DNA of 64,000 nucleotides from Flavobacterium sp. (GCF_013822155.1 NZ_PNJW01000005.1:29915-93914); one strand, 5' to 3'; counted from the stretch's first letter, positions 1 to 9,334 are shown. Translations and numbers: made by a program. Notes: generated by a model from the letters alone, not told the origin.

Positions 1-27
1 TTCACTCATAAAATTTGTTTTGGTTAA

Positions 28-2202
28 TTAAAGGTTTTGGTTAATATAGTTTGTCATTTTAGTATACAATTGTAAGCGTATTTTTCCACCATAAATACCG
101 TGATTGGTGTCCGGATAAATGGCTTGATCAAATTGTTTATTGGCTAATTGCAAGGCTCGAATCATGCGGGTTGCGTTTTGAAAATGTACATTATCATCGG
201 CCGTTCCGTGAATAATTAAATAGTTTCCTTTTAGTTTATCCACATGATTAATAGGTGAATTATCATCATAACCACTAGCATTTTCTTGTGGTGTTTGCAT
301 GTATCGTTCGGTGTAAATTGAATCGTAAAAACGCCAGTTAGTTACCGGAGCAACTGCAATTGCCATTTTGAATACATCATTTCCTTTTAAGATACAGTTA
401 CTCGACATAAATCCACCGTAACTCCAGCCCCAAATTCCAATTCTTGCTTTATCCACATAAGCATAATTTCCAAGAACTTTTGCTGCATCAATTTGGTCTT
501 CCACTTCGTATTTTCCTAATTCTTTTTGAGTCACTTTTTTGAAAGCTGCTCCTTTGAATCCGGTTCCTCGGCCATCCACACAAGCTACTAAATAGCCTTG
601 TTGAGCCAACATCATGTGCCAGTAATCATTTGCTCCTAACCATTGATTTGCCACTTGCTGTGAACCCGGTCCACTGTATTGAAATAATAACAACGGATAT
701 TTTTTTGACGCATCAAAATCCTTTGGTTTGATGATATAAGAATTCAATTTATGCCCTTTTTCGGTTGTTAATTCAAAAAATTCTTTAGTGGGAAGATTGT
801 ATTTCTCCAATTTTGTAGCTAATTCGGCATTATCAACAATGGATTGCACTTGCATTCCAGCTTTTGATTCATGCAACGTATAGGCAGTTGGTTCTGTAGT
901 ACTAGAAAATGAATTGATAAAAAACTGAAAATTGGGACTAAAAGTTGCCTTATTTGTTCCTGTCTTTTGCGTTAATCGAACTTTATTTTTCCCGTCTAAT
1001 TTAATTTTATAAACATCTCTATTTATGGAACCATTTTCAACTGATTGATAATAAACTTGTCCGTTTTTTTCATCAAAACCATAATAAGAAGTTACTTCCC
1101 AATTCCCTTTGGTGATTTGATTGCGAAGTTTTCCGGATTTATCGTAATGATAAATGTGATTAAAACCATCTTTTTCTGAGGTCCAAATAAAACTATTGTC
1201 TTGCAAAAAAGTCAGGTTATCGGTTACCTCTACATAGGCTGTGTCCTTTTCATTTAATACAACTTTAGTTGTGCCCGTTTTTGCCTCTATAAAAAGTAAA
1301 TCCAAATTGTTTTGATGACGGTTTAATACCTGAATACTTAAAAAATTAGCCTCATTCGTCCATTTCATTCGAGCAATGTAGAAATCGTTATACAGACCTA
1401 AATTAATTGTATTTGTTGAATTGGCTACTACATCATAAATATGTAACGAAACCAATGCATTTTTTTCACCTGCTTTGGGGTATTTAAAAACTTCTTGTGA
1501 TGGATATAATTCTTTCCCAAAAACATCCATTGAAAACTCAGGCACATTTGATTCATCAAATTTTACATAGGCCAAATGTGTACCGGATTTGTTCCAATCA
1601 AAGGCTCTAACAAAAGCAAATTCTTCTTCATACACCCAATCCGTTATACCGTTGATGATTGCATTTTTCTTACCATCGTTGGTAATTTGAGTATGCTTTT
1701 TGGAAGCAATGTCAAAAACATACAAATTATTTTGATAACCGTATGCTATTTTCTTCCCATCCGGAGAAAAAGTAGGTTCCTGAATTTTATAATCGGCTAC
1801 TTTTTGAAGAGTTTTGGCAGCAATATCATAAATATAAAAATCGGCAACGGAAGAATGACGATAAATTTGCTCGGAATTTAAAGCAATCAACAATTGCGTT
1901 TCTGCTTCATTAAAGGTGTAACTATCAATAGATGATAACTCAACATGATTTTTAGAATCAACTAATGTGCTTACTTTTTTTAATGTTGCAAAATCATATA
2001 AATCAATTTGAAACGTTTTTGAAGCTCTGTCAAAATTAAGAACCGTATACTGATTCGTTTTTTTCATAGCCTGAAGAGCATCCATTCCTTTAGTTCGGAA
2101 AGCACCAGAAGCCCAAATGTCTTCTAATGTTATTTTTTGTTGCCCAATTGCAGCAAAAGAAATAAATAGAAACAAGAAAATTACTTTATTAAAATGATTC
2201 AT
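28..2202 (-). CDS. Dipeptidyl peptidase IV family (S9B) serine peptidase
   Basis: Predicted exported prolyl dipeptidase that removes Xaa-Pro dipeptides from peptides in the periplasm or at the cell surface. A signal peptide ends near FAAIGQQ. A DPPIV-type beta-propeller fills roughly residues 90-440, and the C-terminal alpha/beta-hydrolase domain covers about 500-725. The catalytic triad is visible: Ser about 597 in GWSYGG, Asp about 671 in ADDNVH, His about 704 in TNHGIYGG. The length (about 725 aa) is normal for the family. Two Met codons lie nine bases apart at the start; I chose the inner one (MNHFNK) because it begins a cleaner signal peptide, but 2211 is also possible. The gene is complete, ending 27 bases from the window edge. 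Substrate preference is inferred from the family. Confidence 0.9.
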   Translation of the reverse strand: MNHFNKVIFLFLFISFAAIGQQKITLEDIWASGAFRTKGMDALQAMKKTNQYTVLNFDRASKTFQIDLYDFATLKKVSTLVDSKNHVELSSIDSYTFNEAETQLLIALNSEQIYRHSSVADFYIYDIAAKTLQKVADYKIQEPTFSPDGKKIAYGYQNNLYVFDIASKKHTQITNDGKKNAIINGITDWVYEEEFAFVRAFDWNKSGTHLAYVKFDESNVPEFSMDVFGKELYPSQEVFKYPKAGEKNALVSLHIYDVVANSTNTINLGLYNDFYIARMKWTNEANFLSIQVLNRHQNNLDLLFIEAKTGTTKVVLNEKDTAYVEVTDNLTFLQDNSFIWTSEKDGFNHIYHYDKSGKLRNQITKGNWEVTSYYGFDEKNGQVYYQSVENGSINRDVYKIKLDGKNKVRLTQKTGTNKATFSPNFQFFINSFSSTTEPTAYTLHESKAGMQVQSIVDNAELATKLEKYNLPTKEFFELTTEKGHKLNSYIIKPKDFDASKKYPLLLFQYSGPGSQQVANQWLGANDYWHMMLAQQGYLVACVDGRGTGFKGAAFKKVTQKELGKYEVEDQIDAAKVLGNYAYVDKARIGIWGWSYGGFMSSNCILKGNDVFKMAIAVAPVTNWRFYDSIYTERYMQTPQENASGYDDNSPINHVDKLKGNYLIIHGTADDNVHFQNATRMIRALQLANKQFDQAIYPDTNHGIYGGKIRLQLYTKMTNYINQNL

Positions 2203-2339
2203 AGTCGGCATGTTAAAAAAACGTTCAATTTTAGTGAAAAAAATGGAATAATTCGTCCTTTTATGTGTTAAATAGCATTTTTAGATTTTTTAAAAAGTTT
2301 GAGATTTTAAAAAAAATACATTCTAATTTTAATTTTTAT

Positions 2340-2347
2340 TAAATTTG
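2340..2347 (+). promoter_or_regulatory. Possible -7 element of the toxin-antitoxin pair
   Basis: TAAATTTG matches the Bacteroidetes -7 consensus TAnnTTTG and lies 18 bases before the antitoxin ATG at 2366. No TTG/TTTG was found at the usual 17-23 base distance upstream, so the call is weak. Confidence 0.35.
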
Positions 2348-2365
2348 TGTATTAATCAAATCCTG

Positions 2366-2599
2366 ATGGAAACTATTCGAATTCAATTTCAACCCAATTT
2401 AAAATCTAAAATTCTTGAATTACTGAGTTCATTTTCAGAGAATGAAGTGCAAATCATTCAAGAGGATCCTTCTTTTGAAAAAAACAAAAGAATTCTTGAA
2501 GAGGAACTTAAAAACATTGAGAGCGGAAAATCTAAATGTATTTCTATGGAAGAATTAGATTTGGTTATGGAAAAAATAATTTCAACATATGAAGATTAG
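2366..2599 (+). CDS. Putative antitoxin of a RelE/ParE-type module
   Basis: A 77-residue acidic, helical protein (METIRIQF start). I chose the ATG at 2366 over an in-frame TTG at 2345 because that TTG lies within the probable -7 box. An amphipathic Lys/Glu-rich centre and an acidic C-terminus (EKIISTYED) are typical of small antitoxins that neutralise RelE/ParE-type toxins. The identification rests mainly on context: the 3' end overlaps the following toxin-like gene by 11 bases, the usual translationally coupled arrangement. No clear DNA-binding domain is visible. It would act in the cytoplasm, and autoregulation by the complex is expected from the family but not shown here. Confidence 0.6.
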   Translation: METIRIQFQPNLKSKILELLSSFSENEVQIIQEDPSFEKNKRILEEELKNIESGKSKCISMEELDLVMEKIISTYED

Positions 2600-2870
2600 A
2601 TTTTCTGAAAAATTCATTAATAATCTATCTGAACAAGTTGTATTCATTGCAAAAGACAAACCAAAAGCAGCAAGAAAATTCAAAAACGATTTATTAAGAA
2701 ACATTTCAAAAGATTTAAAAACTCCTTTTAATTTCAGGAAATCAATTTATTTTGATGATGAGTTAATTCGAGATTACATTTTCAAAGGATATACTATCAT
2801 CTTTAAAGTCAATTTACAAAAAAAAGAAATAATTGTTTTTGGGTTTATTAAATACAAGAATTCACTCTGA
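2589..2870 (+). CDS. RelE/ParE-family toxin
   Basis: A 93-residue basic protein with the RelE/ParE superfamily pattern: an N-terminal strand (MKIRFSEKF), two helices rich in Lys/Ala around residues 15-45 (KPKAARKFKNDL), then a beta-sheet with a basic turn (RDYIFKGYTIIFKV) and a final hydrophobic strand (IIVFGFIKYK). Members either cleave mRNA at the ribosome or poison DNA gyrase; the sequence does not let me choose. The gene overlaps the upstream putative antitoxin by 11 bases in another frame. It ends 54 bases before the HMG-CoA reductase gene, so the pair sits in an otherwise housekeeping stretch, consistent with an acquired module. Confidence 0.75.
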   Translation: MKIRFSEKFINNLSEQVVFIAKDKPKAARKFKNDLLRNISKDLKTPFNFRKSIYFDDELIRDYIFKGYTIIFKVNLQKKEIIVFGFIKYKNSL

Positions 2871-2890
2871 TTTTATACATTCTTAACTAC

Positions 2891-2898
2891 TATCTTTG
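2891..2898 (+). promoter_or_regulatory. Possible -7 element of HMG-CoA reductase gene
   Basis: TATCTTTG fits TAnnTTTG exactly, 26 bases before the ATG at 2925. No convincing -33 TTG was found at the usual distance. Confidence 0.4.
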
Positions 2899-2924
2899 CA
2901 CTACATAAGATTTAAGCAACAACC

Positions 2925-4241
2925 ATGAACCACGAAGTTTCCGGATTTTCAAAATTATCCAAGATTGAAAAAATCGATTGGATTGCTCAAAACTATTTTT
3001 CTGAACCCAAAGTTGCCGTTGCATTACTTCTAAACTATTGGAATAGTGATGAAAAACTGCAACAATTGCATGATGAATTCATTGAAAACACCATTTCCAA
3101 TTTTTATTTACCGTTAGGAATTGCTCCCAACTTCAACATCAATGGAAAGAATTATACAGTTCCGATGGTTATTGAAGAAAGTTCGGTGGTTGCAGCGGCC
3201 GCAAAATCAGCTAAATTTTGGTCAAGACGAGGCGGATTTAAAACCACTGTTTTGAATACTGAGAAAATAGGTCAAGTACACTTTATATACAAAGGTGATA
3301 CTTCAAAATTGGTTTCTTTTTTTAATCAAACGAAAGCAAAATTTTATTCTGAAACCGAAAGCATTACTAAAAACATGCAAAAAAGAGGTGGCGGAATTTT
3401 AGATATTATCTTAAAAGACAAGACCTCCGATTTAGAAAATTATTTCCAACTGCATGCCACTTTTGAAACAAAAGACAGTATGGGGGCTAATTTTATCAAC
3501 TCTTGTTTGGAACAATTTGCCAAAACCCTAAAAGCTGAAGCTCAGAAATTTGATGCTTTTTCTGAAGAAGAAAAAAACATTGAAGTAGTCATGAGTATTC
3601 TTTCCAATTATGTAACCAACTGTATTGTTCGAGCAGAAGTTTCCTGTTCTATTGAAGAATTAGCCGAAAAACACATCGAAAACCCAACGGAATTTGCCGA
3701 AAAATTTGTTCGTGCCGTGCAAATAGCAGCAATCGAACCCTATCGTGCCGTTACCCACAACAAAGGCATTATGAATGGTGTAGATGCAGTTGTTTTAGCG
3801 ACAGGTAATGATTTTAGAGCCGTAGAAGCCGGGGCTCATGCTTATGCGAGTAGAACCGGGAAATATAGCAGTTTATCGCATGCAAAAATTGAAAAGGGTA
3901 TTTTTAGTTTTTGGCTAGAGATTCCTTTGGCTTTAGGAACAGTTGGTGGATTAACCTCTTTACATCCTTTAGTTAAATTGAATTTAGAAATACTTGAAAA
4001 ACCTTCTGCAAAGGAACTCATGCAAGTAGTTGCCGCTGTTGGTTTGGCACAAAACTTTGCTGCTTTGCGTTCACTCACAACCAAAGGAATTCAGGAAGGA
4101 CATATGAAAATGCACTTAAATAATATTTTAAATCAATACCATGCAACGGCTGAAGAACGAATAAAAGTTCAGGGGTATTTTAAAGACAATACTATTTCGC
4201 ATGCGTCAGTAGCAGAATATTTAGAACAAATTAGAAAGTAG
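2925..4241 (+). CDS. Hydroxymethylglutaryl-CoA reductase, class II
   Basis: Reduces HMG-CoA to mevalonate (or runs in reverse), the committed step of the mevalonate route to isoprenoids in the cytoplasm. The 438-residue length matches bacterial class II enzymes of about 430 aa and lacks the membrane anchor of class I. Class II landmarks are visible: the substrate-binding motif EESSVVAAAA at residues 84-93, the EAGAHAYASR segment, and the GTVGG nucleotide-loop motif at about 338-342. The C-terminal small domain includes EGHMKMHL, whose His is probably the catalytic histidine. A GHMP kinase of presumed mevalonate metabolism lies 520 bases downstream on the same strand. NAD versus NADP preference cannot be read from the sequence. 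Confidence 0.92.
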   Translation: MNHEVSGFSKLSKIEKIDWIAQNYFSEPKVAVALLLNYWNSDEKLQQLHDEFIENTISNFYLPLGIAPNFNINGKNYTVPMVIEESSVVAAAAKSAKFWSRRGGFKTTVLNTEKIGQVHFIYKGDTSKLVSFFNQTKAKFYSETESITKNMQKRGGGILDIILKDKTSDLENYFQLHATFETKDSMGANFINSCLEQFAKTLKAEAQKFDAFSEEEKNIEVVMSILSNYVTNCIVRAEVSCSIEELAEKHIENPTEFAEKFVRAVQIAAIEPYRAVTHNKGIMNGVDAVVLATGNDFRAVEAGAHAYASRTGKYSSLSHAKIEKGIFSFWLEIPLALGTVGGLTSLHPLVKLNLEILEKPSAKELMQVVAAVGLAQNFAALRSLTTKGIQEGHMKMHLNNILNQYHATAEERIKVQGYFKDNTISHASVAEYLEQIRK

Positions 4242-4356
4242 CTATGAAAAAGCCTTTCAATTTATTTATTTATTTCGTATTTTTATAAAATTGAAGAAGA
4301 TGCTGTTGTTCTACAAAAAAAACTTCGTAATGAATGGGATTGATTTTAAAATTGTT

Positions 4357-4755
4357 ATGAAAAACTTCAATTCAAAATCTGTTAATCTATTTTTATTCTG
4401 TTTTATTTTTTGTCAAATGTTGACCTCACAAAATCTGAATAATCAAAAAAATAATAATAGAATTATTGCAGAAAATGAACTAGAAATTGCTTTATCAAAA
4501 AAATCTGTAAACAACTTCAGTCAAAAAGAAACGATAATAAAAGACTCATTATCTGCAATCTCTATTGCTGAAACTATTTTGTTCAATATTTTTGATAAAA
4601 CTTCAATCTTAGAGCAAAAACCCTATGATATTCATCATATTAATAACTATTGGATTATCTCAGGGATTCTTCCAAAAGGTTATAAAGGAGGTACATTTTT
4701 AATAATAATTGATGACCGTAATTCAGAAGTAATAAGAATTACTCACGGAAAATAA
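4357..4755 (+). CDS. Exported NTF2-fold immunity-like protein
   Basis: A 132-residue protein from the ATG at 4357, which starts a signal peptide (hydrophobic FLFCFIFCQMLTSQ). The reading frame is open back to a TTG at 4291 and an ATG at 4300, but those starts would put a 19-22 residue polar stretch before the signal. The C-terminal half resembles the NTF2-fold immunity family (Imm-NTF2-2): a YDIHHINNYWIISG strand, then LPKGYKGG, then IIDDRNSEVIRITHGK, the family's usual order W..G.LP.G..GG....I....G.V..I.HGK. Such proteins protect against polymorphic toxins, but no toxin gene is nearby. It lies between two mevalonate-pathway genes, with only six bases before the kinase start. Function is inferred from the motif alone. 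Confidence 0.6.
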   Translation: MKNFNSKSVNLFLFCFIFCQMLTSQNLNNQKNNNRIIAENELEIALSKKSVNNFSQKETIIKDSLSAISIAETILFNIFDKTSILEQKPYDIHHINNYWIISGILPKGYKGGTFLIIIDDRNSEVIRITHGK

Positions 4756-4761
4756 ATCACC

Positions 4762-5679
4762 TTGAAAAAAACTTTTTACAGCAACGGAAAATTACTTCTA
4801 ACCGGAGAATATGTCGTTTTAGATGGAGCACTTGCCTTGGCATTGCCTACAAAATTTGGCCAAAAATTATTGGTAGAACCCGGCAAAGCAAACGAAATTA
4901 GTTGGAAAAGCATTGATGCCGATGGAAGCACTTGGTTTGAAGAGGTGTTTTCTTTTGATTCTATCGTTAAGGAGAATAAAACGATAAGCGACAATCCTAT
5001 TCATAAAACATTGATTGAAATTTTACACGAAGCTTTTCAGATGAAACCGGATTTTCTGTTAGGAAATAATGGCTATACTATCGAAACAAATTTATCCTTC
5101 CCAAAAAACTGGGGATTAGGCACCTCTTCCACACTAATTAATAACATTGGACAATGGTTAGAGCTTGATGCCTTTGAATTATTACAACGAAGTTTTGGAG
5201 GAAGCGGTTATGATATTGCCTGTGCTAAAAAAGATAATCCGATTATCTATCAATTAATAAATAATCAACCCAATTATAAAAAAGTAGCTTTTTATCCAGA
5301 ATTTAGAAATCACTTATATTTTGTGTATTTGAATAGAAAGCAAAGTAGTAAATCGGCAATTGCAAATTACATCAATAAGCAAAATGAAATTGGAAAAACG
5401 ATTGAAAAAATAAACGCCATTACTAAGTCCGTTTTATCAACTGCTGATTTAAAAACCTTTGCTTATGAAATGGAAAAGCATGAAAGCATCCTTAGTGAAG
5501 TCTTAGAGATGAATACCATTAAAGAAGCTTTTTTTGATGATTATAAAGGTGTAATCAAAAGTTTAGGTGCTTGGGGCGGAGATTTTGTATTAGCCATTTC
5601 AAAGGAGAATCCTTCCGGCTATTTTAAAGAAAGAGGTTTTGATACAGTTATTCGTTATGATGATATGATTTTAAAATAG
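4762..5679 (+). CDS. GYDIA-family GHMP kinase (mevalonate-pathway type)
   Basis: A sugar/isoprenoid small-molecule kinase of the GHMP fold, 305 aa. The N-terminus KLLLTGEYVVLDG is the substrate-binding strand typical of mevalonate and phosphomevalonate kinases. A glycine/serine-rich phosphate loop (NWGLGTSSTL) lies at about 116-125, and the diagnostic GGSGYDIACA motif at about 146-155. Translation appears to start at TTG (4762): no ATG is available near the conserved N-terminus, and the start follows the previous stop by six bases. Proximity to HMG-CoA reductase suggests phosphorylation of mevalonate or a phosphorylated derivative, though the exact substrate of this subfamily is not evident here. 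Confidence 0.85.
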   Translation: MKKTFYSNGKLLLTGEYVVLDGALALALPTKFGQKLLVEPGKANEISWKSIDADGSTWFEEVFSFDSIVKENKTISDNPIHKTLIEILHEAFQMKPDFLLGNNGYTIETNLSFPKNWGLGTSSTLINNIGQWLELDAFELLQRSFGGSGYDIACAKKDNPIIYQLINNQPNYKKVAFYPEFRNHLYFVYLNRKQSSKSAIANYINKQNEIGKTIEKINAITKSVLSTADLKTFAYEMEKHESILSEVLEMNTIKEAFFDDYKGVIKSLGAWGGDFVLAISKENPSGYFKERGFDTVIRYDDMILK

Positions 5680-5721
5680 AAACTTCTGCTCTCTCGAATT
5701 TGCATATCCAGCTATAAAAAC

Positions 5722-5755
5722 AAAAAATCCCAACTTATCGGTTGGGATTTTTTTT
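5722..5755. terminator. Bidirectional hairpin terminator
   Basis: AAAAATCCCAAC pairs with GTTGGGATTTTT around a six-base loop, with A and T runs on the two sides. It sits between the convergent GHMP kinase (ends 5679) and PpiD-like gene (ends 5772), so it can stop transcription from both directions. Confidence 0.85.
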
Positions 5756-5771
5756 AAACATACAGTTTGAA

Positions 5772-7874
5772 TTAATAATTAAACTGGAATCTATTGTCTT
5801 TAATTTCTGCTTTATCTTTTAAGGCTGAGAATACGCGATTCACACCCGATGCATTTTGAGATTTTAACGCATTGAGTTGAGCGGAATAATCTTGAGTTGG
5901 CAATGCTTTTGTTACTTTAGTTGTTTTAACAACAAAAACACTTGCATTTCCTTCAATTGGAGCAGAAATCTTGTTTGCAGGAGTTGAAAAGGCAAAACCA
6001 ACAACTTTTGGTTCATAACCTAAAGTAGCCACTACAGGATTCTCTAACGTTACATCAGCAGCATTTTGAACCTGAACAGCATTTGCTGTTGCCATAGCTT
6101 CCAAGGTAGCTCCTTTCATTTTTGCCATTATTTTTTCGGCTTTCTTTTTATTTTTCAAGATTGGTTCCACTTGAAGGCGAGCATCTTCAATATTCAATAA
6201 ACCTTCTTCATTTACTTTTTTAAGTTTCGCAATTAAATGTCCCACTTTAGCAATTTCAAATCTTTTTACGTCGTTCACTTCAGTATCACTTTCAAAAGCC
6301 CAACGAATTACTTGTCTTTGAGCTCCCATTTGTCCTAATGTCTCATCTAACGCTTTTACGCGAACAGGAGGAACAACAGTAAGTTTTGCTTCTTTAACAG
6401 CTGCTTCAAATGATTTTTCAGTCGCTGCTAATTCAAATTTAACGGCATTAGTATAGGCAACCTCAGCTGTTTTTTCAGAAGCTTCAATTTTTTGAGCAAT
6501 TGTCGCTAAACGGATTGCATCTTGTTTATCCGTCACTTTAATAATATGATAACCAAACTCAGTTTCAACTAAACCAACTTTTCCAATTGGGTTATTAAAC
6601 ACGAAATCGTTAAATGCAGGAACCATTTGACCTGGACCAAAGAAATCTAAATCACCCCCTTTTTGAGCGGAACCTTGGTCTTCAGATGCTGTAAATGCCA
6701 ACATGGTAAATGAATCCGGGTTTGCATTAATCTGTCCTAATAACTCTTCCGCTTTTACTTTAGCTTGTTCTTTTGTTCTGTCTTCTTTTGGTTGAGCTTT
6801 TGATCCGGTAAAACTGATTAAAATGTGGCTTGCTCTGGCTTTAGCTCCAGCTTTTCTACCCATAGAACGGCTTAAGGCATAATATTCACCATATATATAA
6901 GGACCATAAATTTGTCCTTCCGGTAAATTAAAAATTTGCTCAGCATGTTCAGCAGGTAAATCTGATTTACCTACATATGTTGAATCATATGGAAAATCAG
7001 AATTTGCATTAACAAATTCAATTACATTTTTTGTATTTGAAAAACCTGCAATGGTATCATTAGTAGATGTTTCATTATTGTAAACCACTTTAGAATTCAA
7101 TAAAGAAGCTACTTTATTTTTAATTTCAGTTTTATCCGCATCGGAGGGTTTGTCTTCAATTACAACATATTCAATCTCTCTTGTTTCTTCTGCTTTATAT
7201 TTTTTCTCGTTCTTTTTCATGTATTCGATTATTTCTTCATCCGTAACTTTTACATCACTGTCTTTAATTGAAGAAAAAGGAACCGCTACGAAATCAAACG
7301 TAACTTTATTATTTTGCAAGTTATATTTAAATTTTGCATCGTTTTGAGTTGTGAAAAATCCACCTTTCACTAACGAGCTGTAAATTTGATATTTTGAATT
7401 AATATTGGCATTCTTTTCAGTAGATTCAAAATATTCCACTTCTTGTGGATTAGAACTTGCTTTGATATACTCTCTATATTTATTGATATCAAATTGTTTT
7501 AACTCATTTTGAAAACTTGGATTTTGACCAAAATTTGGATCGCTTTTCAAGGTTTCAATTAAGTGTTTTTCGCTTATTCTAATACCTAATTTCTCTAATT
7601 CTTCTGTTAAAAGAGCAACATTTACTTCTTGATCCCAAACACGGTTTACTGCTTGAATGGTAGACATTCCTTGACCCCCTTTTTCAGTGTTACCCACCTT
7701 CAAACGGAATTCTTCGAAAGCAATATCCTTTCCATTAATACTACCAACATTTGTTGAAGTTTGAGCAAAGCCACCGCTTTGAATTACGTCAGCCAATACA
7801 AAAGAGAATAATGCCAAAGCAATAATCACAATTAGAATAAATGAACGTTGTCTAATTTTTCCTAAAATCGCCAT
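5772..7874 (-). CDS. PpiD-like membrane-anchored peptidyl-prolyl isomerase
   Basis: Periplasmic folding factor for exported and outer-membrane proteins. The N-terminus carries one membrane segment (residues 12-31) preceded by basic residues, as in PpiD. A SurA_N-like helical region follows to about residue 250. A parvulin rotamase domain spans about 345-445, with its ARASHILISF entry strand and the GLVETEFGYHIIKV exit. The remaining 250 residues form a second chaperone-like module. The 700-residue length fits Bacteroidetes SurA/PpiD proteins (E. coli PpiD is about 620). It is the last gene of the leftward envelope cluster, 188 bases after the CorC-type gene, so it may have its own promoter. 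Confidence 0.88.
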   Translation of the reverse strand: MAILGKIRQRSFILIVIIALALFSFVLADVIQSGGFAQTSTNVGSINGKDIAFEEFRLKVGNTEKGGQGMSTIQAVNRVWDQEVNVALLTEELEKLGIRISEKHLIETLKSDPNFGQNPSFQNELKQFDINKYREYIKASSNPQEVEYFESTEKNANINSKYQIYSSLVKGGFFTTQNDAKFKYNLQNNKVTFDFVAVPFSSIKDSDVKVTDEEIIEYMKKNEKKYKAEETREIEYVVIEDKPSDADKTEIKNKVASLLNSKVVYNNETSTNDTIAGFSNTKNVIEFVNANSDFPYDSTYVGKSDLPAEHAEQIFNLPEGQIYGPYIYGEYYALSRSMGRKAGAKARASHILISFTGSKAQPKEDRTKEQAKVKAEELLGQINANPDSFTMLAFTASEDQGSAQKGGDLDFFGPGQMVPAFNDFVFNNPIGKVGLVETEFGYHIIKVTDKQDAIRLATIAQKIEASEKTAEVAYTNAVKFELAATEKSFEAAVKEAKLTVVPPVRVKALDETLGQMGAQRQVIRWAFESDTEVNDVKRFEIAKVGHLIAKLKKVNEEGLLNIEDARLQVEPILKNKKKAEKIMAKMKGATLEAMATANAVQVQNAADVTLENPVVATLGYEPKVVGFAFSTPANKISAPIEGNASVFVVKTTKVTKALPTQDYSAQLNALKSQNASGVNRVFSALKDKAEIKDNRFQFNY

Positions 7875-8062
7875 TTTATTTATGTTTTATTTTTATTTCA
7901 GTTTGCGAAAATACAATTATCTATGAAATAATTATAAAGAAATCGAGATAATTTGTGTAATTTTTGCATGTCCCACTCTATTCCAACTTAAATAAAAGTA
8001 GATTGGCTTTAATACTAAGAAAATGTGAGCCTAAATATAGGAATAGTATGAGCAGTAATGCT

Positions 8063-9328
8063 TTAATTCGTAATTGTCAAAGTCACCAATTCAATTTTTC
8101 TATTCGAGGCTTCTTCAATTACAAAATGAAAATTTTCGACCGAAATTTTTTCTCCTTTAGAAGGAAATTCTTTGGTATGATTTATAATAAAACCTCCTAA
8201 AGTTGAATAGGAATCTTCTTCAGGTATATTTAATTTATAGGTTTCATTAATATATTCTACATCCAAACGAGTTGAAAAACGGAATTGCTTCTCGTTTATT
8301 TGCTCCTCAACCAGTGTTTCATCCTTATCATGTTCATCTTCAATTTCTCCAAAAAGTTCTTCAACTATATCTTCAACTGTAATCATTCCTGATGTTCCGC
8401 CATATTCGTCGAGTACAATGGCTACACTTTTCCTTTTTTTGGTAAGTAAATCGAGTACATCTTTGATAAACATTGTTTCAGGCACAAACTCAACAGAAAT
8501 CATTACTGATTTAATTGTTTTTGGTTTTCTGAAAAGTTCAAAAGAATGCACATATCCAATGATATCATCTAAAGATGATTGAAATACTAAAATTTTAGAA
8601 TAACCTGTTTCTATAAATAATTGTTTTATTTCACTAACGGTATCATGAATTTCTACTGCCGCAATTTCAGTTCTAGGAATCATTATATCTCTGGCTTTTA
8701 CACCGGAAAATTCTAATGCATTTTGAAACATTAAAATTTCAGAATCGACCGATTCGTGGTCTTCAACAGAGTTCATTTGTTCTGAAATAAAATTTCCAAG
8801 TTCTACTTTACTAAAAAACAATTGTGTTTCATCTCCTTGTGTTTTAAATACTTTTTTCAAGACAAAATCTGAAATCCAGATAGTGAATGCGGAAATAAAA
8901 TATAACAATTGATAGAAAAAATAGGCCGGAACAGCAAAAATTTTCATGCAATTATTAGCGTAAATTTGGAAAAATACTTTCGGTAAAAACTCTGCTGTGA
9001 TAAGAATTACAGCTGTTGATATCAAGGTTTGAATCATCAATATCTGAAAAGGCAAATTATGAATTTCTAAATAATCCGGAAACAATAATTTGATAATCAG
9101 ATCACCCATCATAAATCCATAAACAACTAGTGCTATATTGTTCCCCACTAACATGGAAGCAATAAACATGGAAGGCTTTTCAGTAATTTTAGTCAAAATT
9201 TTGGCAACAAAACCCTCTTGTAGCTTTTCAATACCCAAATAAACTTTATTTGAGGAAACAAAGGCAATTTCCATCCCGGAAAAGAATGCTGAAAGCAGTA
9301 AACAGATGATGATAATACTGACTTCCAT
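8063..9328 (-). CDS. CorC/TlyC hemolysin-family membrane protein with CBS pair
   Basis: Domain order is DUF21/CNNM (about residues 1-180, with four hydrophobic segments starting VSIIIICLLLSAFFSGMEIAF), a tandem CBS pair (about 200-315, including SVAIVLDEYGGTSGMITVEDIVEELFG), and a CorC_HlyC C-terminal domain (about 330-415). Relatives are linked to magnesium or cobalt efflux; the name hemolysin is historical. GldE, a gliding protein of the same architecture, was considered, but no gldD partner is adjacent. The gene follows the 63-residue membrane protein by six bases and belongs to the same leftward operon as lptC. Length of 421 aa is normal. Confidence 0.88.
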   Translation of the reverse strand: MEVSIIIICLLLSAFFSGMEIAFVSSNKVYLGIEKLQEGFVAKILTKITEKPSMFIASMLVGNNIALVVYGFMMGDLIIKLLFPDYLEIHNLPFQILMIQTLISTAVILITAEFLPKVFFQIYANNCMKIFAVPAYFFYQLLYFISAFTIWISDFVLKKVFKTQGDETQLFFSKVELGNFISEQMNSVEDHESVDSEILMFQNALEFSGVKARDIMIPRTEIAAVEIHDTVSEIKQLFIETGYSKILVFQSSLDDIIGYVHSFELFRKPKTIKSVMISVEFVPETMFIKDVLDLLTKKRKSVAIVLDEYGGTSGMITVEDIVEELFGEIEDEHDKDETLVEEQINEKQFRFSTRLDVEYINETYKLNIPEEDSYSTLGGFIINHTKEFPSKGEKISVENFHFVIEEASNRKIELVTLTITN

Positions 9329-9334
9329 ACAGAA

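Noticed and set aside
7964..8200. A 78-codon plus-strand frame before the CorC-type gene end
   Set aside because: It overlaps the well-supported minus-strand gene and shows no motif.
8063..9328. Gliding-motility protein GldE
   Set aside because: The architecture is similar, but the neighbours (lptC, PpiD-like) are not gldD, so the general CorC/hemolysin label is safer.
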